Of a stretch of 24,747 nucleotides of DNA, positions 1 to 6,239 are shown in pieces. Every line of letters starts with the position of its first letter. Position 1 is the first letter of the stretch. The notes beneath the pieces were generated by a model, which saw only the letters and a program-made list of their open reading frames with translations, was not told the DNA's origin and made no database searches. The position numbers were made by a program, and so were the translations under genes. Origin of the DNA: DAOUGC01 sp034429695 (GTDB lineage: Bacteria > Chloroflexota > Anaerolineae > Anaerolineales > Anaerolineaceae); NCBI GenBank assembly GCA_034429695.1, contig DAOUGC010000008.1, forward strand, positions 1 through 24,747, given 5' to 3'.

Positions 1-237
1 TCCGTGGATTGCGATTGCGACAGCAGCCCGGCTGCGCCCACCATGGACGATATCGGCATTCTCGCCTCGCTCGACCCGGTTGCGCTGGATCAGGCCTGCA
101 TCGACCTGGTTTATGGTGCTCCCGATGGAGCCGATCTGATCGAGCGCATCGAGTCCCGCAACGGCATCCACACCATCGAACACGGCGCAGCCATCGGACT
201 GGGCAGCCGCGAGTATGAGTTGGTGAGCATTGACTAA
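1..237 (+). CDS. DUF362-type protein, C-terminal fragment
   Basis: The reading frame is open from the first base of the window and ends at TAA 235-237, so only about 78 C-terminal residues are visible and the start lies outside. The segment has a Cys-Asp-Cys-Asp stretch near its beginning, then DIGILASLDPVALDQACIDL and a tail with IERIESRNGIHTIE. This pattern is typical, from memory, of the C-terminal part of DUF362 proteins, which are often annotated as uncharacterised proteins with a 4Fe-4S centre. The function of the family is unresolved; the Asp/Cys-rich stretch could bind metal, but that is inference. About 100 bp separate its stop from the next start, with no clear terminator between them. 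The GTG at position 4 is probably an internal codon rather than a real start. Confidence 0.72.
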   Translation, partial: SVDCDCDSSPAAPTMDDIGILASLDPVALDQACIDLVYGAPDGADLIERIESRNGIHTIEHGAAIGLGSREYELVSID

Positions 238-335
238 AGGGTTGATCATACTTCCGGTCAATCAAGGGGTGGCGAGGGTTTTTGCGAAACACATGTCCAC
301 CCCATACCATGCCACATTCATTAACGGAGGAAATC

Positions 336-707
336 ATGCTGCAAGGGCTTTTCGGAAACGCATCAGAGGTGGATACCAAGGCATTACAGAAAGATCTTGA
401 CGCTCTGCTGATCAACGGCGAGCAGGTGGTTAGAGCTTTTCGCATCCTCCGCGACCTGTTCATATTCACAGACAAACGGCTGATCCTGATCGATAAACAG
501 GGTCTGACCGGAAAAAAGGCCGAGTATCACTCCATCCCATATAAATCGATCAGCCATTTCTCGGTCGAGACTGCCGGCACTTTTGATATGGATGCGGAAA
601 TGAAAATCTACATTTCGGGGAATATGACCCCCATCGAACGTGAGTTCAAGCGCGGAACAGATATTCAGGGTGTGCAAAAAACGCTGGCGCAGTTCATATT
701 GGGTTAG
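336..707 (+). CDS. Small PH-domain protein (bPH family)
   Basis: A 123-residue soluble protein. I chose ATG 336 because GGAGG sits 6 bases upstream, whereas the in-frame codon at 282 has no ribosome-binding site. The core, about residues 45-95, reads FTDKRLILIDKQ, then an AEYHSIPYKSI stretch, then alternating hydrophobic strands. This is the layout of bacterial PH-like domains (bPH_1, formerly DUF1696), which fold as a beta barrel with a C-terminal helix. The family has no settled biochemical role; membrane or protein binding is guessed from the fold. No signal peptide or membrane segment is visible, so it should be cytoplasmic. The next gene starts 26 bp downstream on the same strand and may be co-transcribed. 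The whole length matches a stand-alone domain. Confidence 0.7.
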   Translation: MLQGLFGNASEVDTKALQKDLDALLINGEQVVRAFRILRDLFIFTDKRLILIDKQGLTGKKAEYHSIPYKSISHFSVETAGTFDMDAEMKIYISGNMTPIEREFKRGTDIQGVQKTLAQFILG

Positions 708-733
708 CCGAAAACAATCGGCAGGTACGAAAG

Positions 734-1660
734 ATGATGATGATGCAGGACATTGATGCTCTCGCGAAGGTAATGTTCGCATATGTCGAATCAGATGGGT
801 CCGGCTTCCGACGGGCAGCCCGCACACTCCAATCCATTTGGCGTGAGCGGGCATCCTTGCCGATGGGGGAACATAGAGGGCAACCATTTGGCTCACGGCT
901 TCCTGCCGACATTGCTGAGCGGGATTTATGCAATTACCTGACTCCTGGCATTCGTAATGTGGTACGGCAGGTGCTGGCCAGCGCTGACGACAGCCAGTTG
1001 TACTCAAAACCACGCATCTATTATGATCTGCTATCCAGCCAGCCTCTTTGTTTTAATTTGTTTGGCGAACTAAAGCTGGATCTCGATCTTGCCTCATCGG
1101 CGTTTGGAATGTTACTCCCTGGTGCAATCAGGCGAGTCACCAATATATGTTTTGAATACTCCCCGGGCAGATCCTCTGAACGGTTTACCGGTGACCGATC
1201 TGCTTTTGATGTTTTTGTTGAGTATGAAGCAATACAGGGCGGTCGAGGATTTCTGGGTATCGAAGTGAAATACCACGAGAGTCTTCAGGAACCGGCTGCG
1301 TCTCACCGCCCACGCTATGATGAAGTCTCGGCGTTGATGGATTGCTTCCGCCCTGATGAATTATCAAAATTACGACAAGCGCCGCTTCAGCAGTTTTGGA
1401 GAGATCACTTGCTGGCAGGCAGCATGATGGGCGATTCTCAACTAGGCTACTCCGAGGGCAGGTTTGTTGTGCTGTATCCTGCAGCCAATCTGGCCTGTCG
1501 GTCCGCGGTTCAACGGTATCGGGAATGTCTGAGCAATCCCTCAACCTTCGACGCGTGGACACTGGAAGAGTTTGTGGGAATACTGAGCCTCGCCACCTCC
1601 GCTTCGTGGGTGCATGAGTTTGACCGGCGCTATCTAGACTTCAGCCAGCTATCAATGTAA
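734..1660 (+). CDS. PD-(D/E)XK nuclease-like protein (PGN_0703-type)
   Basis: A 308-residue protein with no membrane segment. Residues around 101-112 read SSQPLCFNLFGE, a signature I associate with the PGN_0703 family of putative restriction endonucleases. A nuclease core follows: FEYSPG near 140, Asp159 in RSAFDVF, and Glu177-x-Lys179 in GIEVKYHE. An Asp on one strand followed by E-x-K on the next is the PD-(D/E)XK active site, so DNA cleavage is the likely activity, though no target is known. The start lies in a run of four ATG codons (734-745), so the first Met is uncertain by up to three residues; only a weak GGTACGAAAG stands upstream. No methyltransferase gene accompanies it here, which argues against a simple restriction-modification pair. 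It may share a transcript with the PH-domain gene upstream. Confidence 0.62.
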   Translation: MMMMQDIDALAKVMFAYVESDGSGFRRAARTLQSIWRERASLPMGEHRGQPFGSRLPADIAERDLCNYLTPGIRNVVRQVLASADDSQLYSKPRIYYDLLSSQPLCFNLFGELKLDLDLASSAFGMLLPGAIRRVTNICFEYSPGRSSERFTGDRSAFDVFVEYEAIQGGRGFLGIEVKYHESLQEPAASHRPRYDEVSALMDCFRPDELSKLRQAPLQQFWRDHLLAGSMMGDSQLGYSEGRFVVLYPAANLACRSAVQRYRECLSNPSTFDAWTLEEFVGILSLATSASWVHEFDRRYLDFSQLSM

Positions 1661-1845
1661 GAGGGGTAACCCGCTTGAGGGGATGATGCGATAAGAGAGA
1701 AAGAAACAGATTGCTTAATCAACAAACCGACCAACCATCAGTAAGTAGCGACCATCGAAAGCAATTCAGCGAAAAGAATAAAAATTCCAGCAGTCTTAGA
1801 TCATATATTGACCAGAAGTAATCAAAAATCAAAGGGGAAAAACAC

Positions 1846-2583
1846 ATGGTGCAGAAATCCGGTAAAGCAGGAAAATCTACATATCAGATGGCAGAGAAAC
1901 GGGGTAAGCAGGCGATTTGGATCATAGTACTTGGGATTGGTGGGCTTCTTGTTATCTATATGTTGTTAAGCAATTCGCAAGTACTTGGATTGGGAGGTGG
2001 GGCAATCCTCATCTTGTTGATCTTACTGAAAATTCTCCCAGACTTCGTCGTACGGAAAGCCAATCGCAAAAAAAAGGAGGAACGGCGAGCCATTCGCGGT
2101 GCACGCGCAGAAGAGAAAGTCGAAAGTCTTGTAGATGATCTGGGTGATGGCTATCTGGTTCTACATGATGTGGAGAGTCGGTATGGGAATATTGATCATC
2201 TTGTTATAAGCCAACAGGGTGGCGTCTTTTTGATCGAAACGAAAGCTCACGGCGGGAAAGTAACCGCAGAGAGTGGCAAACTGCTGGTTAATGGTCATGA
2301 CCCTGAAAAGGACTTTATCAATCAGTGTTTGCGAAATACATACTGGGTCCGCGACCAGATTGAATTTATTACTGGGATCAAACCCTGGGTTACCCCTCTA
2401 CTTGTCTTCACCAATGCTTTTGTGCGTGGCAAGATAACAATCAAGGGTGTTCGTGTGCTTAATAAGAAGTATCTCCTCTCAACTATCCAGGAGGTTCAAT
2501 CAAGAGACAATTTGGCTAAGTCAGTTTGGAGCCAACGAGAAGAAATCGAGCGTCGTTTAATGTCGCCGCTTAATAATTTATAG
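1846..2583 (+). CDS. Membrane-anchored NERD (nuclease-related) domain protein
   Basis: A 245-residue protein starting at ATG 1846, with AAAGGGG about 9 bases upstream. Two hydrophobic segments at about residues 22-42 and 46-64 are followed by a very basic stretch (KANRKKKEERR), so the C-terminal domain should face the cytoplasm. That domain, about 85-200, has AEEKVESLVDDL, Asp117 in GNIDHLVIS, and Glu131-x-Lys133 in VFLIETKAHGG. These are the conserved elements of the NERD domain, a branch of the PD-(D/E)XK nuclease fold. The substrate is unknown; NERD proteins are found in varied contexts including DNA processing and defence. Its codons are visibly more AT-rich than the housekeeping genes further right (25 of 60 G/C around 2161), which is consistent with horizontal acquisition. 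It is preceded by 185 bp of AT-rich non-coding DNA. Confidence 0.78.
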   Translation: MVQKSGKAGKSTYQMAEKRGKQAIWIIVLGIGGLLVIYMLLSNSQVLGLGGGAILILLILLKILPDFVVRKANRKKKEERRAIRGARAEEKVESLVDDLGDGYLVLHDVESRYGNIDHLVISQQGGVFLIETKAHGGKVTAESGKLLVNGHDPEKDFINQCLRNTYWVRDQIEFITGIKPWVTPLLVFTNAFVRGKITIKGVRVLNKKYLLSTIQEVQSRDNLAKSVWSQREEIERRLMSPLNNL

Positions 2584-2584
2584 T

Positions 2585-2610
2585 GAACCGTTTTGAAAAT
2601 CTCACGGTTC
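2585..2610 (+). terminator. Possible hairpin terminator after the NERD gene
   Basis: A 7-bp inverted repeat (GAACCGT / ACGGTTC) lies directly behind the NERD stop codon, with a 12-base loop. It is followed by TGATTATTTC, which is T-rich but not a clean U-run. It could end the transcript, but the loop is long and the T-tract poor. Confidence 0.3.
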
Positions 2611-3013
2611 TGATTATTTCTGTATACATCGGATCTCTTTGTCGAACACTCAAGTCCCTTGGAAACCGCACATTAGGAAAGTGCTATTTTTCCCGCTTTT
2701 TGGGTAACGGGCCCACTAGGAATATTATTTGCAGCACCTCTTTCAGTCACGAAATTGATCACTACAAACAATAAGATTGGCTCACTTCCCTCTCATAAAT
2801 GCGGCTCAACAGTTTTAACAAAGTAACGTGTGATGATCAGGAAATAACCTTTTTGAATTTATCCGTCGGGTGGAGACTGCATTGCCAAATGGAGTAACTT
2901 CAATCCCGCAATAACGTGGGGCTGACTCGGTCAGCCCCTACGAAAAATCTCTACAACAACCGTGGTTATATTATATCCATCGGAAGATCTGTCCCCTCCT
3001 CTGAATGCGGCCC
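2611..3013. other. Gene-free, AT-rich intergenic stretch
   Basis: No convincing coding sequence is present between the NERD gene and the tRNA. A 63-codon frame beginning with GTG 2583 has no ribosome-binding site, no recognisable motif and stop-rich surroundings. Apart from the hairpin at 2915-2942, I see no RNA gene, insertion-sequence end or clear promoter here. The AT-rich, unstructured content fits decayed or imported DNA next to a tRNA gene. Confidence 0.5.
2915..2942. repeat. REP-like palindromic hairpin
   Basis: The perfect inverted repeat GGGGCTGAC / GTCAGCCCC (2918-2926 and 2930-2938) has a 3-base loop. Flanking CGT and ACG (2915-2917, 2940-2942) extend the stem to 12 bp with one bulged T. 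It is GC-rich within AT-rich surroundings and lacks a T-run, so it looks more like a dispersed palindromic element than a terminator. Whether it recurs in the genome cannot be seen from one window. Confidence 0.5.
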
Positions 3014-3081
3014 GACAATCGTCATGGCGTGACAATCGTCACGGCGCGACAATCGTCACGGCGCGACATTCGTCGGGGCGG
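3014..3081. repeat. Four tandem 17-bp repeats running into a tRNA fragment
   Basis: Four head-to-tail units of 17 bp start at 3014, 3031, 3048 and 3065. Units 2 and 3 are identical (GACAATCGTCACGGCGC). Unit 1 differs at two positions. Unit 4 (GACATTCGTCGGGGCGG) is diverged, and its second half forms the beginning of the duplicated tRNA-Pro 3' end. There are no spacers between units, so this is not a CRISPR array. Confidence 0.8.
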
Positions 3082-3138
3082 GCGGATTTGAACCGCCCAA
3101 GCTGCCTGCAGCGGCCCTCCCGGATCCCGAACCGTCAC
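3072..3138 (-). pseudogene. Broken partial copy of tRNA-Pro(CGG)
   Basis: Positions 3072-3097 are identical over 26 bases to 3183-3208, which cover the T-arm and acceptor 3' strand of the intact tRNA-Pro next door. Reading further on the minus strand, the copy also keeps ACGGTTCGGG around the anticodon and a TCCG/GAGG-like piece. About 18 bases containing the small hairpin GCTGC-AG-GCAGC are inserted between the anticodon region and the T-arm. No 5' acceptor strand or D-arm can be found, so it cannot fold as a tRNA. It lies beyond the terminator of the intact gene. It may be the remains of a tandem duplication or of an integration event at the tRNA 3' end. Confidence 0.65.
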
Positions 3139-3150
3139 CTGACCAGAAAC

Positions 3151-3178
3151 AAAAAAGACCGGAGAATCCTCTCCAGTC
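3151..3178 (-). terminator. Intrinsic terminator of tRNA-Pro
   Basis: Read on the minus strand, a 9-bp stem (GACTGGAGA / TCTCCGGTC, one G-T pair) with a 4-base loop is followed directly by six T residues (plus-strand A-run 3151-3156). It begins 6 bases after the tRNA discriminator base, a normal place for a tRNA terminator. Confidence 0.88.
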
Positions 3179-3183
3179 TCTTG

Positions 3184-3258
3184 TCGGGGCGGGCGGATTT
3201 GAACCGCCGACCTCACGGACCCGAACCGTGCACTCTATCCGGACTGAGCCACGCCCCG
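3184..3258 (-). tRNA. tRNA-Pro (anticodon CGG)
   Basis: On the minus strand a complete cloverleaf of 75 bases can be folded by hand. The acceptor stem is CGGGGCG / CGCCCCG with all seven pairs. The D-stem is GCTC / GAGT. The anticodon stem CACGG / CCGTG closes the loop TTCGGGT, and a 5-base variable loop follows. The T-stem is GGCGG / CCGCC with loop TTCAAAT, and the discriminator is A. The anticodon CGG reads the proline codon CCG, and the C1-G72 pair fits bacterial tRNA-Pro. CCA is not encoded: the gene is followed by CAA. A consensus promoter lies upstream and a terminator downstream, so it is an independent transcription unit. Confidence 0.95.
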
Positions 3259-3274
3259 TAAACCAACGTCCAGC

Positions 3275-3303
3275 ATTATAAATCACCTCGTCTGGTTGGT
3301 CAA
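3275..3303 (-). promoter_or_regulatory. Sigma-70-type promoter of tRNA-Pro
   Basis: Minus strand TTGACC (3303-3298), a 17-base spacer, then TATAAT (3280-3275). The predicted start near 3268 is about 10 bases before the mature tRNA 5' end at 3258. Both boxes and the spacing are near consensus. Confidence 0.85.
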
Positions 3304-3361
3304 GCCATCCCTTCCGTCGAAATGTCCGCCAATCCGCTTTTCCTTTTCCCCCGTCCGGGAT

Positions 3362-3367
3362 TATAAT
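3362..3367 (+). promoter_or_regulatory. Possible -10 box for ino1
   Basis: A TATAAT hexamer stands 42 bases before the ino1 start codon. The region 16-18 bases upstream is T/C-rich and holds no good -35 box (TTTTCC at best), so the promoter is only tentative. Confidence 0.4.
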
Positions 3368-3409
3368 TCTTCCGATCACTACATCAGACCCGTTCAAGGA
3401 GCTCCCTTT

Positions 3410-4495
3410 ATGGAAAATGGCAAAGTGAGAGTCGCGATTATCGGAGTGGGAAACTGCGCCTCCTCGCTGGTTCAGGGCGTACATTACTATCGCAATGCAT
3501 CAGAGACTGACCGCATCCCCGGCCTCATGCACACCCGCCTGGGCGGTTACCACGTCCGTGACATCGAGTTCACCGCTGCTTTTGACGTTGTGGACACCAA
3601 GGTGGGCAAGGATCTCTCCGAGGCCATCTACGCTTTCCCCAACAACACCTTCCGCTTCTGCGACGTTCCCCCGCTGAATGTCACCGTCTCACGCGGCATG
3701 ACCCACGACGGTCTGGGCAAGTACCTCTCGCAGATCGTGACCAAAGCCCCTGGCCCCACATCAGATATTGTCGGCATTCTGCGTGACACAAAGACCGATG
3801 TGGTCGTCTCTTACCTGCCGGTCGGCTCAGAAATGGCCACCAAGTGGTACGTTGAGCAGGTTCTCGAAGCCGGTTGTGGTTTTGTCAATGCCATTCCGGT
3901 CTTCATTTCCTCATCCGAATACTGGGCTGACCGCTTCCGCCAGCGCGGGCTGCCCATTTTGGGCGACGACATCAAGAGCCAGGTGGGCGCCACCATCCTG
4001 CACCGCATGCTCACCACCCTGTTTGTCGAGCGCGGCGTGCGTGTTGACCGCACCTACCAGATCAACTTCGGCGGCAACACTGATTTCCTCAATATGCTCG
4101 AGCGCGAACGCCTGGAATCCAAGAAGATCTCCAAAACCGGCGCGGTTACCAGCATGTTGCCCTACACCCTCGACCCCACCAATGTCCACGTCGGACCATC
4201 AGACTACATCCCCTGGCTGACCGACCGCAAGTGGTGCCACATCCGCATGGAAGGCACGACGTTTGGCGACGTCCCCCTCAACCTGGAGACCAAGCTGGAA
4301 GTCTGGGACTCACCCAACTCAGCCGGTGTGATCATTGACGCCATCCGCTGCGTCAAACTGGCGCTGGATCGCGGCATCTCAGGCCCGTTGTACGGTCCCT
4401 CCGCTTACCTGATGAAGACCCCGCCGCGGCAGTTCAAGGACGACATCGCCCGCGCCATGATCGAAGCCTTCATTGCCGGCGAAACCGCCGAGTAG
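3410..4495 (+). CDS. ino1: Inositol-3-phosphate synthase
   Basis: This enzyme converts D-glucose 6-phosphate to 1D-myo-inositol 3-phosphate in an NAD-dependent oxidation, aldol cyclisation and reduction. It is the first step toward inositol lipids and inositol-based solutes. The 361-residue length matches the short bacterial/archaeal form rather than the roughly 500-residue eukaryotic one. Start ATG 3410 has AAGGAG 8 bases upstream; a longer in-frame extension to 3296 would overlap the tRNA promoter and lacks a binding site. The Rossmann motif is at residues 8-19 (AIIGVGNCASSL), followed by SYLPVGSE near 134, GDDIKSQVGATILHR at about 185-199 with active-site Lys189, and GGNTDFLN. It stands alone with its own terminator at 4515, so it is probably monocistronic. 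The product could feed phosphatidylinositol-type lipids or compatible solutes; no further enzyme of either path is in the window. Confidence 0.95.
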   Translation: MENGKVRVAIIGVGNCASSLVQGVHYYRNASETDRIPGLMHTRLGGYHVRDIEFTAAFDVVDTKVGKDLSEAIYAFPNNTFRFCDVPPLNVTVSRGMTHDGLGKYLSQIVTKAPGPTSDIVGILRDTKTDVVVSYLPVGSEMATKWYVEQVLEAGCGFVNAIPVFISSSEYWADRFRQRGLPILGDDIKSQVGATILHRMLTTLFVERGVRVDRTYQINFGGNTDFLNMLERERLESKKISKTGAVTSMLPYTLDPTNVHVGPSDYIPWLTDRKWCHIRMEGTTFGDVPLNLETKLEVWDSPNSAGVIIDAIRCVKLALDRGISGPLYGPSAYLMKTPPRQFKDDIARAMIEAFIAGETAE

Positions 4496-4514
4496 TTCAC
4501 GATTTCAGTCAAAG

Positions 4515-4549
4515 ATCACCGCAGAGCCTCTTCTGCGGTGATTTTATTT
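4515..4549 (+). terminator. Intrinsic terminator after ino1
   Basis: A perfect 11-bp stem (ATCACCGCAGA at 4515-4525, TCTGCGGTGAT at 4532-4542) with a 6-base loop is followed by TTTATTTG. It starts 19 bases after the ino1 stop. Confidence 0.9.
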
Positions 4550-4569
4550 GGACAAAGATCATCTATTAT

Positions 4570-4598
4570 TTGCCGCTTCTTTTCGATTAGAATATACT
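4570..4598 (+). promoter_or_regulatory. Promoter of the deacetylase-like lipoprotein gene
   Basis: TTGCCG (4570-4575), a 17-base spacer, then TATACT (4593-4598). Transcription should begin near 4605. This is downstream of the ATG at 4600, so the promoter argues for the in-frame ATG 4627 as the real translation start. Confidence 0.65.
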
Positions 4599-4626
4599 CA
4601 TGCGCCCAAAATCCACACCATCCACG

Positions 4627-5793
4627 ATGATCAAAATCGCCAACCTGCTGATATTGTTTGCGCTGGCCGCCTGCAAGCCAGCCGCTCTGGCAGAGCCAAC
4701 CGTTGACGCCACCCGGCTGTTCGAGTCAGCACTGCTCACCGCCACCTACGCCATTCCGGCGCCCACCGATACACCTGCCCCCACCGAGACGCCCGGCCCA
4801 ACAGATACCCCCACTCCTGACCCCAACATCACCCCACCTGCACTGCCGGCGGTGTTCACCTCTACACTGCTGAACCCTGTGGATGCCCCACACACCTACA
4901 TCAACGATACATGCCAGTATCTCAAAGCGCGTTGGGATCCCAATAACGCTGCTCCCGGAACCGTGGTGATTCCGGTGATGTTCCACTCCATCACCGGCGG
5001 CGAGGTCACCAATGCCGACCAGATCTCGCACGAGGAATTCACCCATTTGATGCGCGACCTGTACGACCAGGGTTTCCAGACCATCACCGCCGAGCAACTC
5101 GCCAATTTCATGGAGAACAATGCCAAAATTCCGAAACGCTCGATGATCCTGATCGTTGACGACCGCAAATGGGCAGAAAATTACCGCATCAACTTCCAAC
5201 CGTACTTTCAAGACTTCGGCTGGACAGTCACCAACGCATGGATCAGCAAGGATGAGCGCCCCGACCTGTGGGCAGATAATCAGGCACTGGCGGCTGAAGG
5301 CTGGGTGGATTATCAAGCCCACGGGGTAATCCATAACGAGAACATCACCGAACTTTCCACTGAGGAGTACATGCGCTCTGAGCTGTTCGGTGCTGTGGAT
5401 GGAGTTTTGAGATTATCTGGCCGCAAACCGGTGGCTTATATCTGGCCCGGCGGCAGTTTCACGCGGCGGGCGGTCGAGATTGCCCGCGAAGCCGGTTATC
5501 GCATCGGCTTTACCATCAACCCCCGCGGACCAGTCATGTACAACTGGGTTCCCCTGGCAGACGCCGCCGACCCCAACCGCCCATCCTATATCCCTGAAGG
5601 CGGTGTCAACGACCCATTGATGGTGCTGCCCCGCTACTGGGATACCGACATGCGTTACCACATTGACACGGCACGCCAGGTCGGCAACGAAGCCACCATC
5701 TATGCCGAAACCAACAAGGCGGTGGAACTGCAATATTACGACATCGTGTGCAAACCGATCACCGGCGAAATACCCGCCCAGGTTGCGCCGTAA
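4627..5793 (+). CDS. Polysaccharide-deacetylase-like (NodB-type) lipoprotein
   Basis: A 388-residue secreted lipoprotein. From ATG 4627 the signal peptide is short (MIKIANLLILFALAAC) with the lipobox Cys at residue 16, followed by a Thr/Pro-rich linker (about 45-75) that spaces the domain off the membrane. The catalytic region resembles carbohydrate esterase family 4, which removes acetyl groups from sugar polymers such as peptidoglycan or exopolysaccharide. The motif 1 Asp pair is in ILIVDDRK (178-179), the motif 2 His pair in AHGVIHNENI (232 and 236), and motif 3 in YIWPGGSFTRRA (about 271-282). Motif 1 has Asp-Asp-Arg instead of the usual Asp-Asp-Gly, so the active site is close to but not exactly canonical. 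The longer ATG 4600 start lies before the predicted transcription start. The substrate is unknown; peptidoglycan is a guess supported by the wall hydrolases downstream. Confidence 0.82.
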   Translation: MIKIANLLILFALAACKPAALAEPTVDATRLFESALLTATYAIPAPTDTPAPTETPGPTDTPTPDPNITPPALPAVFTSTLLNPVDAPHTYINDTCQYLKARWDPNNAAPGTVVIPVMFHSITGGEVTNADQISHEEFTHLMRDLYDQGFQTITAEQLANFMENNAKIPKRSMILIVDDRKWAENYRINFQPYFQDFGWTVTNAWISKDERPDLWADNQALAAEGWVDYQAHGVIHNENITELSTEEYMRSELFGAVDGVLRLSGRKPVAYIWPGGSFTRRAVEIAREAGYRIGFTINPRGPVMYNWVPLADAADPNRPSYIPEGGVNDPLMVLPRYWDTDMRYHIDTARQVGNEATIYAETNKAVELQYYDIVCKPITGEIPAQVAP

Positions 5794-5830
5794 AACTGGA
5801 TTGATCTGATCATAATAAGAACTTTTGTTC

Positions 5831-5836
5831 TATAAT
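5831..5836 (+). promoter_or_regulatory. -10 box before the HIT gene
   Basis: A perfect TATAAT lies 26 bases before ATG 5862, and only 8 bases before the alternative ATG 5844. No good -35 hexamer is found at 16-18 bases (GATCAT at 17). If used, it would start transcription near 5843 and serve the HIT gene and the three lipoprotein genes behind it. Confidence 0.45.
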
Positions 5837-5861
5837 AGAATGTATGAAACCAGGTAATCGC

Positions 5862-6209
5862 ATGGAAGACAACTGCGTTTTCTGCAAAATCGTCACAAAG
5901 CAAGCCCCGGCACAGATCGTGTACCAGGATGATGAGGTGACTGCCTTCAAGGATGCGCATCCCATCGCGCCAGTGCATATCCTGATCGTGCCAAACCGGC
6001 ACATCACGTCAGTAAATGATCTGCATCCGGATGACAATGCACTCATGGGCAAAATAATCCTCCTTGCCCGGTCGCTGGCTGCCGAAAATGGCGTGAGCGA
6101 AAGTGGCTATCGGTTGATGATCAATACCGGCAAAAATGGCGGGCAGAGTGTTTTTCACCTTCACCTGCATTTGATCGGCGGAAGGCGGTTGTTTCTCGGA
6201 GGATTATAG
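5862..6209 (+). CDS. HIT-family (histidine triad) nucleotide-binding protein
   Basis: A 115-residue cytoplasmic protein of the Hint branch, whose members hydrolyse nucleoside phosphoramidates and related AMP conjugates. The triad motif is HLHLHLIGG with His99, His101 and His103. Cys5-x-x-Cys8 together with His47 forms the zinc site often seen in this branch. AHPIAPVHILIVPNRH at about 32-47 is the conserved core strand. I placed the start at ATG 5862 because the ATG at 5844 would be essentially at the predicted transcription start; only a weak AGGT precedes 5862, so 5844 (six extra residues) remains possible. The next gene begins about 30 bp after its stop, so the two are likely co-transcribed, although no functional link between HIT proteins and wall hydrolases is established. 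The length is normal for the family. Confidence 0.9.
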   Translation: MEDNCVFCKIVTKQAPAQIVYQDDEVTAFKDAHPIAPVHILIVPNRHITSVNDLHPDDNALMGKIILLARSLAAENGVSESGYRLMINTGKNGGQSVFHLHLHLIGGRRLFLGGL

Positions 6210-6239
6210 AAAGCAGCAGTTTGTTAAGTGGAAACAGGT

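Noticed and set aside
384..1013. 209-codon minus-strand frame opposite the PH-domain and nuclease-like genes
   Set aside because: It spans two plus-strand genes with clear domain motifs and shows none itself; it is a shadow frame.
2583..2774. 63-codon frame starting with GTG overlapping the NERD stop
   Set aside because: It has no ribosome-binding site, no recognisable motif and an irregular composition, and it starts inside the preceding stop context.
3014..3081. CRISPR array
   Set aside because: The 17-bp units are directly adjacent with no spacers, and no cas gene is present.
3072..3150. A second functional tRNA, possibly with a long variable arm
   Set aside because: The small GCTGC-AG-GCAGC hairpin resembles a variable arm, but there is no 5' acceptor strand or D-arm to complete a cloverleaf.
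2962..3261. 99-codon plus-strand frame and minus-strand frames containing GGSNPPAPT-like repeats
   Set aside because: These are false translations of the tRNA, its broken copy and the 17-bp repeats; such peptides are a known artefact of tRNA genes.
4750..4840. Coding repeat array in the deacetylase-like gene (Thr/Pro-rich)
   Set aside because: It is a low-complexity linker typical of secreted lipoproteins, not an independent repeat element.
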